From assembly GCF_018448495.1 (NCBI RefSeq), contig NZ_CP049902.1, positions 310,001-374,000 on the forward strand: a stretch of 64,000 bases of DNA, in the 5' to 3' direction. Position numbers and translations under genes: made by a program. Each line of letters starts with the position of its first letter. The first letter of the stretch is position 1. The DNA is from Psychrobacter sp. WY6. GTDB taxonomy: Bacteria; Pseudomonadota; Gammaproteobacteria; Pseudomonadales; Moraxellaceae. The notes under the pieces are model-generated. The model had not been told where the DNA came from and searched no databases. It saw only the letters and a list, made by a program, of their open reading frames with translations. Positions 1-9,374 of this stretch are shown here, in pieces.

Positions 1-129
1 AATCGGCACTGCGACCGCTTTGGTCGTTGGCTCAACGCTATAACCGGCGTGAATCGCCAAGGTCTCAAGACGTTGAGGCGTCTCTGATTTTTGGGCTGTT
101 TGCTGGGCTGCTTGTTCGTCACTCATCAT
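1..129 (-). CDS. metY: O-acetylhomoserine sulfhydrylase, N-terminal fragment
   Basis: The first 43 codons of a gene that runs off the left edge. After a short Gln/Ala-rich leader the translation reads RLETLAIHAGYSVEPTTKA, the characteristic start of O-acetylhomoserine aminocarboxypropyltransferase, a PLP enzyme that makes homocysteine (or cysteine) from O-acetylhomoserine and sulfide in the cytoplasm. The start is a double ATG (127-129 and 124-126) preceded on the minus strand by AAAGGAAT. The PLP lysine lies outside the window. The family call rests on this N-terminal signature only; other Cys/Met-metabolism PLP enzymes are less similar here. Confidence 0.75.
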   Translation of the reverse strand, partial: MMSDEQAAQQTAQKSETPQRLETLAIHAGYSVEPTTKAVAVPI

Positions 130-152
130 ATATTCCTTTATTTCGATAAAAG

Positions 153-193
153 TTATTAATCAATAAATGACTAATCAACAAATTATTAATCAA
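153..193. repeat. AT-rich direct repeats in the metY upstream region
   Basis: TTATTAATCAA occurs at 153-163 and again at 183-193, with a related CTAATCAACA between them. The repeats lie just upstream of the metY start, where a promoter or operator is expected. Their spacing of about 30 bp is close to three helical turns, but no known regulator motif is recognised. Confidence 0.3.
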
Positions 194-245
194 CAATATG
201 TCACTGAAAATTCAGCTAAAAAACAATCTCCCAAATCATAGCAAT

Positions 246-279
246 AAAAAAAGCCAAGTTCATCAAAACTTGGCTTTTT
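246..279. terminator. Bidirectional intrinsic terminator after nfuA
   Basis: A-run, AAGCCAAGTT stem, short loop, AACTTGGCTT stem and T-run. It lies 54 bp past the nfuA stop on the minus strand and separates nfuA from metY. Confidence 0.85.
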
Positions 280-332
280 AATTAAAATAACTCTTCAGAT
301 ATTACTTAACGCTTTGGCTTTTACTGAGATTT

Positions 333-1013
333 CTATTTATAGTAAGCGTTTTCGGTACGGGTATGATCGGTCTCATCAATCACTTGCGTCAACTCTGGTA
401 TTTGCTGCTTAAGTTGCACTTCAACGCCTTGACGTAAGGTCATGTCAACGGCTGAACAGCCTTGGCAACCACCACCAAACTTCAATACCGCAGTCAGACC
501 AACGCCTTCTTCATCAATCAATTCAAGCAGCTGTACATCACCGCCGTGAGCGGCCAAACTTGGGTTAATCTCAGACTGCAAGACATAATTAATACGCTCT
601 TCAACACTGGCATCGGCACCAACTTTTGGCACTTTTGAGTTTGGCGCGCGGAAGGTCAGCTGACCACCAAAACGGTCTTTATTATAATCAATCACCGCAT
701 CTTCTAAATAAGGAACAGACGCCGCTTCGATAAAGGCAGAAAAACTGTCATACGTAAAACGCAGGTCCGCACTATCCTCTTCGCCCGGTTGGTTATAAGC
801 CATACAGCACTCTGCACGCGGCGTACCTGGATGCTCAACGAAAATACGCACGCCGATACCATCGGTATCCTGCTTGGATAACAAATCTGCTAAGTAGCTT
901 TGGGCTGACTCAGTAATAGTATTGCTTTTTGCTACAGTTTGCTCAGTATCTAGCGCTGATTCATAGTCTGCTGACTGGTCTAGTTGGCTCTCAGCTTGGT
1001 TGTGCTCACTCAT
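333..1013 (-). CDS. nfuA: Fe-S cluster carrier NfuA
   Basis: A 226-residue Fe/S biogenesis protein that carries and delivers 4Fe-4S clusters to apoproteins, important under oxidative stress and iron limitation. The central part resembles the degenerate A-type (HesB-like) domain ([12 protein letters not shown] onward). The C-terminal Nfu domain holds the cluster-binding GGGCQGC motif with Cys183 and Cys186. It is longer than the E. coli protein (191 aa) by a Ser/Gln/Glu-rich N-terminal tail of about 35 residues. The start is supported by AGGACA upstream on the minus strand. Monocistronic, ending at the 246-279 terminator. Confidence 0.93.
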   Translation of the reverse strand: MSEHNQAESQLDQSADYESALDTEQTVAKSNTITESAQSYLADLLSKQDTDGIGVRIFVEHPGTPRAECCMAYNQPGEEDSADLRFTYDSFSAFIEAASVPYLEDAVIDYNKDRFGGQLTFRAPNSKVPKVGADASVEERINYVLQSEINPSLAAHGGDVQLLELIDEEGVGLTAVLKFGGGCQGCSAVDMTLRQGVEVQLKQQIPELTQVIDETDHTRTENAYYK

Positions 1014-1541
1014 AATATGTCCTATGCGTTATGACACAAACGCTATATCTGTTATGGCTACTGTGTCGTGAATTTAAAATTAGGTAGCGGGTATAAGTTA
1101 TGCGGGTTATCAATCATTACGGTCTGTTGTCTTAAAATATTGACTGCCGTTGTTATAACATTTTGCTCAATTTATAGCAGCTATTATAACGTACTCAGCC
1201 GACAATTCCGACTGCGCTACTGTGAATTAAACCAAAATGCTCACAAATGACTGCTATCGGTTTTATCAATGCTTTATTAACAATGACGAAATAGACACGA
1301 CAAATAGCACTTATCTAATGATTGATATATCCCCTACTATATAAAGACAGCAACCGTGATTATCAAGCACCTAGAACACTAACTAACCACCTACTTTCTT
1401 CCGAATGCTACGGCATGTCTAACACTGTGTGAGACCATACAACCAAAGCACTTATCATGCTTGCTATTTTCTAGCGCTAGTTTTAGATCTATTTACAAGG
1501 TAAAGTGTGTTGTCCTAAATACCTTTTTATAGGTTTACTTA
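1014..1541. other. Intergenic region without a supported gene
   Basis: About 530 bp between divergently oriented nfuA and the small ORF at 1542. The 60-codon plus-strand ORF at 1068-1250 has no ribosome binding site and looks spurious. It must hold the nfuA promoter near its left end; no operator or hairpin is recognised. Confidence 0.5.
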
Positions 1542-1835
1542 TTGATTATTATATTAGGCATTCTTGTTGCCCTTATTATAGTCGTCGCGCTTTTAGTACC
1601 GGAGGGTGTTGACTATACCAAAGCTGTAAAAGAAATTATGTCTCGCCATATCAAAATTCATGTAGCGTTGGTATTTTTTCGTAATCCATTACTCCAGTTG
1701 ATATTCTTTTATATTGACTATAGAGATCGCTTAGATATCGAAGAAAAGAGGATGTTCAAGCGTTATTTTATAACGCAATTTTTTAGCATCTTTATATTTA
1801 TTACTATAATTTTCATTGTTAAACATTACATTTAA
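1542..1835 (+). CDS. Small two-helix membrane protein, hypothetical
   Basis: A 97-residue ORF from TTG with two hydrophobic segments, one at the extreme N-terminus (about residues 1-20) and one at the C-terminus (about 75-95), joined by a charged loop containing RDRLDIEEKRMFKR. No family is recognised and no strong Shine-Dalgarno precedes the TTG, so the true start could differ. The hydrophobic-charged-hydrophobic layout suggests a real inner-membrane protein. It ends 37 bp before the following hydrolase and may be cotranscribed with it. Confidence 0.4.
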   Translation: MIIILGILVALIIVVALLVPEGVDYTKAVKEIMSRHIKIHVALVFFRNPLLQLIFFYIDYRDRLDIEEKRMFKRYFITQFFSIFIFITIIFIVKHYI

Positions 1836-1872
1836 GCTAGCAGAAATTTCATATTTTAGTTGAATCAATCTT

Positions 1873-2853
1873 ATGATGACACAAACACTGAATCTAGTAA
1901 CGACCAAAGACGACGAACAAGTAGCCGTTTGGAAGATTGTGGATAATACAAAAGGCGAAACAAAGAGCGATACCCCTACCACCAATACACTTGCCATAAA
2001 AGCACAAAACATATTTTTGACGCACGGCACGTTTTCCGACAAACAAACCTGTTTGAAAATCGCTGAGTATCTAGCCCGCCTCGGTCATCATTGCTACATC
2101 ATGGAATGGCGCGGTCATGGCGCAAGCTCAATACCCAAAGAAAAATTCAATTTCGAAACGGTTGCAACCTATGACTATGAAGCGACTTTTCGCTACCTTT
2201 TTGAGGATTTAAAACTCGACAATCTACATTGCGTCACCCATAGCGGCGGCGGGGTTGGCTTAACGATGTTTTTGATCCAGCATCCCTGCTATATCGATAA
2301 GATTAATAGCGCTAGCATGTTTGCCTGCCAAGCTTATGGCGCTGCAATAAATCCGATAAATCATACTAAAATTCTTATAGCAAAATTATTCACGCGGCTG
2401 GTTGGCTATATCCCTGCTAAAAAAATCAAGCTAGGGCCTTTTAATGAAAGCTATCATATGATGAGCCAGTGGTACGACTGGAATCTACAAAAAAACTTTA
2501 ACAGCAGTTTTCTTAAGCAACGTACATTTAAGACAGCCAGCATGGATACATTCGCCGCTGATGATGCACCTTTAGACTACCGGCAACAGATGCCAAAAAT
2601 CACGATACCTATCTATGCTATCAGCGCAAAAGGCGACAATTTCATCTCCCCTACTCGTGGTTGTCAGCTATTTTTTGAACCCTTTAAAAACCCTGCCAAT
2701 ATTTTTCGAGAATACTCGCTCAGCCATGGAGATTTGGACGATTATACACACAGCCGCATTATGATCAGTCGTAACGCGCCGCTCACGAAATTTGGCCAAC
2801 AGTTACCGCGTGGGTTGAGCAGCATGCCCGTTAAAATAGCGGTGCGGTTGTAG
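1873..2853 (+). CDS. Alpha/beta hydrolase
   Basis: A 326-residue cytoplasmic alpha/beta-hydrolase fold protein without signal peptide. An oxyanion-type LTHGTF motif is near residue 50. The nucleophile elbow is THSGG, with Ser124 as predicted nucleophile; the usual first Gly of GxSxG is Thr. An acidic residue falls in the AISAKGDNF region, and the likely catalytic His is in SLSHGDLDDYTHSR near residue 280. Substrate unknown: esterase, lipase and thioesterase are all possible. The ATG pair at 1873 has only a weak ribosome binding site. Confidence 0.8.
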   Translation: MMTQTLNLVTTKDDEQVAVWKIVDNTKGETKSDTPTTNTLAIKAQNIFLTHGTFSDKQTCLKIAEYLARLGHHCYIMEWRGHGASSIPKEKFNFETVATYDYEATFRYLFEDLKLDNLHCVTHSGGGVGLTMFLIQHPCYIDKINSASMFACQAYGAAINPINHTKILIAKLFTRLVGYIPAKKIKLGPFNESYHMMSQWYDWNLQKNFNSSFLKQRTFKTASMDTFAADDAPLDYRQQMPKITIPIYAISAKGDNFISPTRGCQLFFEPFKNPANIFREYSLSHGDLDDYTHSRIMISRNAPLTKFGQQLPRGLSSMPVKIAVRL

Positions 2854-3011
2854 CCTAACTACAACATGGTACGGACTATAACCAAAAACCGCACACCTCT
2901 AAACATCTTTATACTTGTCAGCGAGTGATAGGCTGTGTCAGTATTGGCGTCATTACTTTTTACTCAATAAATTTTAACCAATGAAATATCCGTAGTAGGA
3001 AAGTGGCGTAT

Positions 3012-4061
3012 ATGAGCGAATCATCAGAGCAAAGTTCAGCTAAAGACAATAAACACTATCGTTATTTGATTTTTATCGGGCGTTTCCAGCCCTTCCATCG
3101 TGGACATAAAGCGGTCATCGACGAAGCATTGAAGCGTGCTGATAATGTCATTATGTTGATCGGCTCTGCTAACTTACCGCGTAGTTTACGCAATCCCTTT
3201 AGTGTCGCTGAGCGTGCTGCCATGATTAAAGGCGCATATTCAGCAGCAGAAGCAGCACGTATTCACTGCGTTGCTCTAGATGATGCACTCTACAACGACA
3301 CACGCTGGCTACAGTACGTGCAAGCAGGCGTGAAGTCTGTTACTGGTGATTTGCAAACTGATATCGGCTTGATTGGTCATTCCAAAGACAGCTCCTCGTA
3401 TTATTTATCGCTATTCCCCAACTGGGCGTCCGTCTCAGTACCGAGCTATCACAACCTATCCGCTACCCCGATTCGCGATAGCTATCTAATGGGTGCGACC
3501 CCGACTCCTGAACGCACGCCTGAGTCGACGCGCAAGGTTCTAAATGATTTCAAAAAGACAGACGAATATCAAAATCTGCACGAAGAAGCCGACTTTATTG
3601 ATAAATATAAAAGACAGTGGGAATCAGCGCCTTATCCACCAACCTTTATGACAGCAGATGCTCTGATTGTCCAGTCAGGACATATTCTATTGGTTGAGCG
3701 CCGCAGCATGCCAGGGCGCGGACTGTGGGCATTACCAGGCGGATTTTTAAATCCAAAAGAGACCTTATTCGATGCCTGTATCCGTGAGCTACGTGAGGAG
3801 ACTCGCCTAAAAGTCCCTGAGCCAGTATTGCGCGGCTCTTGTCATAGTCAGCATACCTTTGACGATCCCTATCGCTCAGCACGTGGTCGGACGATTACCC
3901 AAGCCTTTTATTTTCAACTTAAAAATGACCCAAAAGGCTTGCCAAAAGTAAAAGGCGGCGACGATGCAGCCACGGCTTTTTGGTTACCACTCGCTGAGCT
4001 TGACGCTACCATGATGTTTGAAGACCATTATGCAATTATTACTAAAATGGTCGGTTTGTAG
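3012..4061 (+). CDS. nadM: Bifunctional NMN adenylyltransferase / Nudix hydrolase
   Basis: A two-domain enzyme of 349 residues. The N-terminal nucleotidyltransferase has the GRFQPFHRGH motif at residues 23-32, with an HxGH-type ATP site, and joins NMN and ATP to form NAD. The C-terminal Nudix domain carries the box GGF-x5-E-x7-RELREET near residues 242-264 and in this family hydrolyses ADP-ribose-type compounds. AGTAGGA at 2994-3000 is correctly spaced for ATG 3012, so the in-frame GTG at 3003 is not used. It is followed 133 bp later by nadV, giving a two-step nicotinamide to NMN to NAD route. Confidence 0.92.
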   Translation: MSESSEQSSAKDNKHYRYLIFIGRFQPFHRGHKAVIDEALKRADNVIMLIGSANLPRSLRNPFSVAERAAMIKGAYSAAEAARIHCVALDDALYNDTRWLQYVQAGVKSVTGDLQTDIGLIGHSKDSSSYYLSLFPNWASVSVPSYHNLSATPIRDSYLMGATPTPERTPESTRKVLNDFKKTDEYQNLHEEADFIDKYKRQWESAPYPPTFMTADALIVQSGHILLVERRSMPGRGLWALPGGFLNPKETLFDACIRELREETRLKVPEPVLRGSCHSQHTFDDPYRSARGRTITQAFYFQLKNDPKGLPKVKGGDDAATAFWLPLAELDATMMFEDHYAIITKMVGL

Positions 4062-4194
4062 GATTTTATCAGGCGATTATCCGATTTTTCATTAACACTT
4101 TTCCACGCCCAAGCTGATAGACAGCAAGGGCTAACCGCCGTAACTGTTCTTTCATTAACGCAGCTACGGCATCTCAAAGCAGAGGAGTTCTGTG

Positions 4195-5595
4195 ATGTAT
4201 ACCAGCAATTTAAACAATTTAATTCTAAATAGCGACAGCTACAAAACCTCACATTGGGTGCAATACCCAAAAGGTAGTGAGTATCTGTCCAGCTACATTG
4301 AGGCGCGTAAAGGTGACTACGATGTGGTGTTCTTTGGCTTGCAAGCCTTTATTAAAGAATATCTAAGCACGCCAATCACTCATCAAGACATTGATGAAGC
4401 CGAAATGGTCATTCAAGCACATGGTTTGACCTTTAACCGTGCTGGCTGGGAGCGTTTGGTTGATAAACATGGTGGTTATTTACCACTGCGTATCGAAGCC
4501 ATACCTGAGGGTAGCATCGTACCCGTTTCCAACGTCGTCTGCCAAGTTATCAACACCGATCCTGAATTTTATTGGCTGCCAAGCTATATCGAAACGGCGC
4601 TACTCCGTGCCATTTGGTATCCATCAACCGTCGCTAGTGTCTCGCATTATTGCAAAGGCATTATTCGTCAGGCGTTAGAAAAATCAGCAGACAATACCGA
4701 ATCACTCACTCACTTTTCGTTTGCATGATTTCGGCTCGCGCGGAGCATCTAGTCAAGAGTCTGTCGCGCTCGGCAGCTTAGCGCATTTGGTGAACTTTGC
4801 TGGTACCGATTCGATGACAGCGTTGGTGGCTGCCAGCCGCTGGTATCACATGCATAAAGACATGCCCGCGTTTTCTATTCCTGCCGCTGAGCATAGCACC
4901 ATGACCGCGTGGGGTCGTGATGGCGAAACCGCTGCTTTTGCCAATATGATTGAGCAGTTTGGCGGCGTAGGTAAAAGCTTCTCAGTGGTCTCTGACAGCT
5001 ACGACTTATGGAACGCCATCGATAATATCTGGGGCGGCAGCTTAAAAATGATGTGAAAAATATGGGCGGGACTTTGGTTATCCGACCCGATAGTGGTGAG
5101 CCTGCCAAAGTGGTTCGCGAAGCCTTAGAGCGCTTGGCAGTAAAATTTGGAACAACGATTAATAGTAAAGGCTATAAAGTGCTGCCTGATTATGTACGTG
5201 TCATCCAAGGGGATGGCATCAGCCCACAAAGCTTAACTAAGATCATTGAGGTGATCATGAAAGCAGGCTTTAGCGCAGAGAATGTGACCTTTGGTATGGG
5301 CGGTGGTCTATTACAGCAAGTCAACCGCGACACCATGAGCTGGGCGATGAAAGCCAGCGCTATCTCTATCGATGGCACATGGACAGATATCTATAAAGAC
5401 CCAATTACCAGCCGCTCAAAACGCTCAAAGAAGGGACGTTTGGCGCTGGTCAAAAACAGCAATGGACAGTTAAAAACCATCAAGGCTGAAGACCTATCTG
5501 CAGACGCAGATAACCTACTGCGTGATATTTATGTCGATGGTAAATTATTAATTGAAGACAATCTCACCACTATTCGGGAGCGTGCAGGATGGTAG
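4195..5595 (+). pseudogene. nadV: Nicotinamide phosphoribosyltransferase, frameshifted
   Basis: NAMPT-family enzyme that makes NMN from nicotinamide and PRPP, feeding the upstream NadM. Three reading-frame segments line up in order: 4195 to about 4715 (SDSYKTSHWVQYPKG), about 4715 to 5046 (RLHDFGSRG, SIPAAEHSTMTAWG) and about 5047 to 5595 (GGTLVIRPDSGEP, FGMGGGLLQQVNRDT). The first break is one base gained or two lost near 4705-4716. The second fits one A lost from the A5 run at 5046-5050. Repaired length is about 467 aa, normal for the family. AGAGGAG at 4181-4187 favours ATG 4195 over GTG 4192. Probably a functional gene with sequence errors. Confidence 0.88.
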
Positions 5596-5599
5596 CAAT

Positions 5600-6442
5600 A
5601 TGATAAATAGCAATAAAATCGCCTCGGTGGCAAGAGATGTACTGCTTGCTCCTATTTATCTTTATCAAGGGCGCAAAATTAAGCATGATACGGTACGTCT
5701 ACCTGAGCCAAGTGGTGAAAGGCACGGGCAAGTTCAATTAAATGACGCGATTGAGTCGCCAAAAGATGCGCACAAGCGAACATTAAACCTAATGGTTGTT
5801 GGCGATTCGGCGGCGGCTGGCGTCGGTAGTGAGACGCAGCAAGAAGCGCTTGTCGGTAACTTAATTCCTGTTTTGACGCAGCAGTCTGCTATCCAAAATC
5901 AGTTTGATATACTGAACTGGTCATTGCAAGCGACGACGGGGCATACCAGCTTTGATATCTTGCGTAGGCTTTATGTTCTACCCGCGCCTAGCCAGCCTGT
6001 TGATGTGATGGTGCTGAGTGTCGGCGTTAACGACACCACCTCTAAAGTCTCGGTGGATAAATGGCAACAGCAAATTGAAAATATCATTGCTATCGCTCAG
6101 CGTAAATTTGGCGTGCGAGAGTTGATTTTTTTAAGCCTGCCGCCGATGGCACAAATGCCTGCGATACCTGCCCCGCTAAGTAACTTTGTGGGTGCTAAAG
6201 CCTCTATCCTTGATAAGATATTGCAGCAAGTTTGCGCCGCTCATGATAGTGTCACCTACATGGCCACTGACTTTCCACGAATGATAGCAGAGCATTCGAA
6301 CGGTACTCCAATCGATATCAAAGTGATGTTTGCCAGTGACGGTTTTCATCCTAGCAGCCTCATGTATGGCTATTGGGCGCAGCAATTGTCAGAGTTGATT
6401 ATAGAGTTACTGAACCCTTCCGATGCTGAGTTGACTGATTAA
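5600..6442 (+). CDS. SGNH/GDSL-type esterase
   Basis: A 280-residue SGNH hydrolase. Block I is VVGDSAAAG (nucleophile Ser), block III is SVGVNDT and block V is SDGFHPS with the Asp/His pair. Substrate not predictable; relatives include lipases, thioesterases and carbohydrate deacetylases. The frame is open back into nadV, but GCAGGATGG followed by ATG 5600 fits initiation, so the gene begins five bases after the nadV stop and is probably cotranscribed with it. No clear signal peptide, although a short hydrophobic stretch (VLLAPIYLY) lies near residue 15. Confidence 0.85.
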   Translation: MINSNKIASVARDVLLAPIYLYQGRKIKHDTVRLPEPSGERHGQVQLNDAIESPKDAHKRTLNLMVVGDSAAAGVGSETQQEALVGNLIPVLTQQSAIQNQFDILNWSLQATTGHTSFDILRRLYVLPAPSQPVDVMVLSVGVNDTTSKVSVDKWQQQIENIIAIAQRKFGVRELIFLSLPPMAQMPAIPAPLSNFVGAKASILDKILQQVCAAHDSVTYMATDFPRMIAEHSNGTPIDIKVMFASDGFHPSSLMYGYWAQQLSELIIELLNPSDAELTD

Positions 6443-6472
6443 AAACCATTGAGGCGTTACTTCTAAAAATTT

Positions 6473-6502
6473 AAAAAAAAACCGCTGAATAGTCAGCGGT
6501 TC
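6473..6502. terminator. Terminator between SGNH esterase and rpmE2
   Basis: AACCGCTGA / TCAGCGGTT stem with a 4-nt loop. The A9 run on the plus-strand left side gives a U-tract for the minus-strand rpmE2 transcript; the plus-strand T-run is short. Confidence 0.75.
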
Positions 6503-6578
6503 TTTATGTTCTTAATACTATAGCTGTGCATGTTTGAGAAAACACATGCTCAAAATAATATCACGCAATACGTGTGAA

Positions 6579-6860
6579 TTATTCTGCAGCGTCAGTATCA
6601 GCAGCTTTCTTACGGCCACCAAATGCACCAAAGCGTTTGTTGAAGCTAGCAACACGGCCTTCAGTAGAAGTTTTGCGTTGTTCGCCAGTATAGAATGGAT
6701 GCGACGCACTTGAGATATCAAGTGGGTAGTATGGATATTCTGACCCTTCGTATTCACGAGTGGTTTTGGTTTTAACGGTTGAACGAGTCAAGAAAAACAC
6801 GTCAGCGTTAGTGTCATGGAATAAAACTTCTTGGTAATTAGGATGGATATCTTTACGCAT
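6579..6860 (-). CDS. rpmE2: 50S ribosomal protein L31 type B
   Basis: A 93-residue L31 of the zinc-independent type: [33 protein letters not shown] and a basic [10 protein letters not shown] segment, with no cysteines for zinc. Binds the large subunit and bridges to the small subunit. In other bacteria such paralogues replace the zinc form during zinc shortage under Zur control. No Zur palindrome is recognised upstream, so that regulation is not shown here. Monocistronic. Confidence 0.93.
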   Translation of the reverse strand: MRKDIHPNYQEVLFHDTNADVFFLTRSTVKTKTTREYEGSEYPYYPLDISSASHPFYTGEQRKTSTEGRVASFNKRFGAFGGRKKAADTDAAE

Positions 6861-7326
6861 AATAAACTCTCTATGTCCGATGTATGTATAGCACTCTTGA
6901 ACACCATCTTAGACGATGTGTCAAACAAGTCATGACATACGTAACTGAGGCACTAAGGGACATTGATAAGTATGGCAGCTGCGTCACTGGCTTATTCCAG
7001 CACCCAACACCATTCCTCTGCTCACTTAGCCTTTCCCCAGCGGGAAAATCAAACCGCGATTTTAACGGTTTTTACCGCTAGACGCAAGCAGCAGTTGTGA
7101 GTGATATATGTGATAAGTTGTCACCAAAATCTCTATTTTGTTGAGAGGTATACGGTATGTTAGTATAATATTAAATTAGTTTAAATAATCAATAAATATC
7201 TTAAGTTTAGATTTAGTTAATAATTATTTTCGATATTAATCATTTGTTAATGATGATGGATACTGTCTGATGTCGCCTCGTTAATCAAGCACCCACTATT
7301 TATAAACACTCAATAAGGACAATATA
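6861..7326. other. Divergent intergenic region rpmE2 / YceI
   Basis: About 465 bp carrying the promoters of rpmE2 (minus) and the YceI gene (plus). The 65-codon ORF at 6884-7081 lacks a credible start context. The right half is very AT-rich. No operator recognised. Confidence 0.5.
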
Positions 7327-7950
7327 ATGATAAATACTGTTATGAAGAATAGCGCAAAAGCCTTGCTTATCAGCTCAGCACTGGCACTCACCACTGTTGC
7401 AGGTGCGGCATTACCTAATCAATGGCAATTAGACAACTCGCACACCCGTGTGGGATTTTCTGTCAATCACTTAGGATTTTCGACCACCATGGGTCATTTT
7501 AACGACGTCAAAGGGGTCGTTAATTACGATGTTAAAGCACCCAGTAAAACCAATATGAGCTTCACCATTGCAACCGATAGCATTGACACCAATTGGGATG
7601 CACGTGATGAGCATTTAAAAAAGGCTGAATTTTTTAACGTCGCCAAATATCCAACCATGACCTTTAAATCAACCAGCGTAAAATTTATAAATCCGCAACA
7701 AGCCAAGGTCACAGGTGACTTTACTATGCTAGGTCAAACCAAACCATTAACTTTGGATGTGACTTTGAATAAAATCGCCAACAGCCCTCTTACCAAAGAG
7801 CCCGTTATTGGCTTCCGTGCAACGGGTAATATTGATCGCGCAGCCTATGGTATGACAGCTTTCGCAGATGGTATTACCACCGATGTCCCGATCCAAATCG
7901 ATGGTGAGTTGATAGAGAAAAAAGCGCAAACCAACAAAAAATCTAAATAA
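7327..7950 (+). CDS. YceI-family periplasmic lipid-binding protein
   Basis: A 207-residue exported protein. The signal peptide covers about residues 1-28 (hydrophobic core LLISSALALTTVAGA). The mature part has the YceI lipocalin-like hallmarks: WQLDNSHTRVGFSVNHLGFS, DARDEHLKKAEFFNVAKYP and RAAYGMTAFADGI. YceI proteins bind isoprenoid or other amphiphilic lipids in a beta barrel. RBS AAGGA sits upstream of ATG 7327. A Lys-rich tail ends the protein. Monocistronic, closed by the 7997-8028 hairpin. Confidence 0.92.
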   Translation: MINTVMKNSAKALLISSALALTTVAGAALPNQWQLDNSHTRVGFSVNHLGFSTTMGHFNDVKGVVNYDVKAPSKTNMSFTIATDSIDTNWDARDEHLKKAEFFNVAKYPTMTFKSTSVKFINPQQAKVTGDFTMLGQTKPLTLDVTLNKIANSPLTKEPVIGFRATGNIDRAAYGMTAFADGITTDVPIQIDGELIEKKAQTNKKSK

Positions 7951-7996
7951 GTCTAATTTTTAGCCAAGCACAAATCGCTACCTCCTCTACATACTC

Positions 7997-8028
7997 AAAA
8001 AAGCAGCCATTATGATGGCTGCTTTTTT
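7997..8028. terminator. Intrinsic terminator after YceI
   Basis: Stem AAAAAAGCAGCCAT / ATGGCTGCTTTTTT with a short loop. Nearly identical to the hairpin at 9302-9333 on the far side of the next gene. Confidence 0.9.
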
Positions 8029-8176
8029 GACAATAATGAATCAACTCACTCGACATTTATATATATTCAATAAATCGCATAAATACTTTCCATTTGCTTG
8101 TTAACCTCAGTTTTTATTGTTATATTCATATATACGGATTTACGAATATAAAACATAACGCTGAGGGAGCAGAAAG

Positions 8177-9265
8177 ATGGATACAGTACAGGTAGACTTT
8201 GCCGAGATAAATAAAGACTGGGATAACAACATCGCTGATTATCACTTTGATATTTATCACTTATCTGGTTGGATTGCTGCGTCAGCTATTGTAGATAAAG
8301 GCACTCCTCAAGGAGTGATTGCCACTTATAACAATAAAAAGATCTTTTTGCCTCTCATTATAAGAGAAATCGACTCAGAGCATTGGGATGCCACTTCTAC
8401 TTATGGTTACGGCGGTCCTGTCATGGATAAGTCTCTCACTGATGCCGAATTAGACATAATATTGGCAGAAGTAAGGCGTTTTCTCTTAGCAAAAGGCTGT
8501 GTGTCTTTATTCATGCGACTGCATCCAATCATCAATAAAGAGTGGCTACCAACGGTCGGCAAAGCACTCACTCATGGATTGACATTGATGTCTGACTTGA
8601 GTAAATCCGAAGAAGAACACTGGAGCGAGACTCAAAATCGTCATCGTAGAGGCATTAAAAAAGCCTTAAAAATGGATGTCGTGACAAAAATTGAGCGTTT
8701 AACCAGAGAGAATGCAGTGATGTTTTCCAATATATACAAAGAAACGATGGCGCAGGTGAAGGCAGATCAGTACTACTTCTTTGATGATGATTACTTTTTT
8801 AATCTGCTCGAAAATCTACAAGACAGAATACTACTGATAACTGCCTATCAGGACAATAAAGCCATTGGCTCCTCTATCTACACAATCTGCAAAGAATCGG
8901 GCATTATGCAATTTCATCTCGGAGGCACGCTCAACGCCTATACCCATCTACAACCTTCCAAACTTATTACCCATGTGGCTCGTGATTGGGGCCGAACCAA
9001 TCATTATAAATTACTACATCTTGGCGGCGGCGTAGGCTCTAATCTAGATTCTTTATACGAGTATAAAAAAGGGTTTAGCTCACAAGAGTTATTATTCAAA
9101 ACTTATAGACTCGTCGTTAATCCAGCAAAATACGCAGCATTAGTCGCTGATAGCTGGTTCACCGAAAATGATTTACGCTCCGACTTTTTCCCTTTATATA
9201 GAAAAGAGCCTACTAAAGAAACTATCTTGGAGACTGAACAAGCTGAATCTTTGGCAGATATTTGA
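8177..9265 (+). CDS. FemAB/GNAT-like aminoacyl- or acetyltransferase
   Basis: A 362-residue protein of the FemAB-related (Acetyltransf_6-like) group. Signs are the opening HLSGWIAASAIVDKGTPQGV, the YGYGGPVMD turn, the NRHRRGIKKALK basic helix, and the C-terminal GNAT half with LLHLGGGVGSNLDSLYEYKKGFS. Members transfer amino acids or acyl groups to lipid II, surface glycans or amino sugars. The acceptor is not predictable, as no capsule or cell-wall operon is adjacent. Strong RBS GAGGGAG before ATG 8177. It stands alone between twin terminators and may be an independently acquired gene. Confidence 0.75.
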   Translation: MDTVQVDFAEINKDWDNNIADYHFDIYHLSGWIAASAIVDKGTPQGVIATYNNKKIFLPLIIREIDSEHWDATSTYGYGGPVMDKSLTDAELDIILAEVRRFLLAKGCVSLFMRLHPIINKEWLPTVGKALTHGLTLMSDLSKSEEEHWSETQNRHRRGIKKALKMDVVTKIERLTRENAVMFSNIYKETMAQVKADQYYFFDDDYFFNLLENLQDRILLITAYQDNKAIGSSIYTICKESGIMQFHLGGTLNAYTHLQPSKLITHVARDWGRTNHYKLLHLGGGVGSNLDSLYEYKKGFSSQELLFKTYRLVVNPAKYAALVADSWFTENDLRSDFFPLYRKEPTKETILETEQAESLADI

Positions 9266-9301
9266 TCGCGTTATTTTACGATTCTAATCATTCAAGCCAA
9301 T

Positions 9302-9333
9302 AAAAAAGCAGCCGTTACGATGGCTGCTTTTTT
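9302..9333. terminator. Intrinsic terminator after the FemAB-like gene
   Basis: AAAAAAGCAGCC / GGCTGCTTTTTT stem with a short loop, a near copy of the hairpin at 7997-8028. Also faces the convergent lipoprotein gene. Confidence 0.88.
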
Positions 9334-9374
9334 GATGCTAATTGTCTTTCATTTCGGTAGACAATGGGCTTACT

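Noticed and set aside
1068..1250. 60-codon plus-strand ORF upstream of nfuA
   Set aside because: No ribosome binding site, Cys/Tyr-rich random composition, and it sits where the nfuA promoter is expected.
6884..7081. 65-codon ORF upstream of YceI
   Set aside because: No RBS and no domain; overlaps the rpmE2 promoter region.
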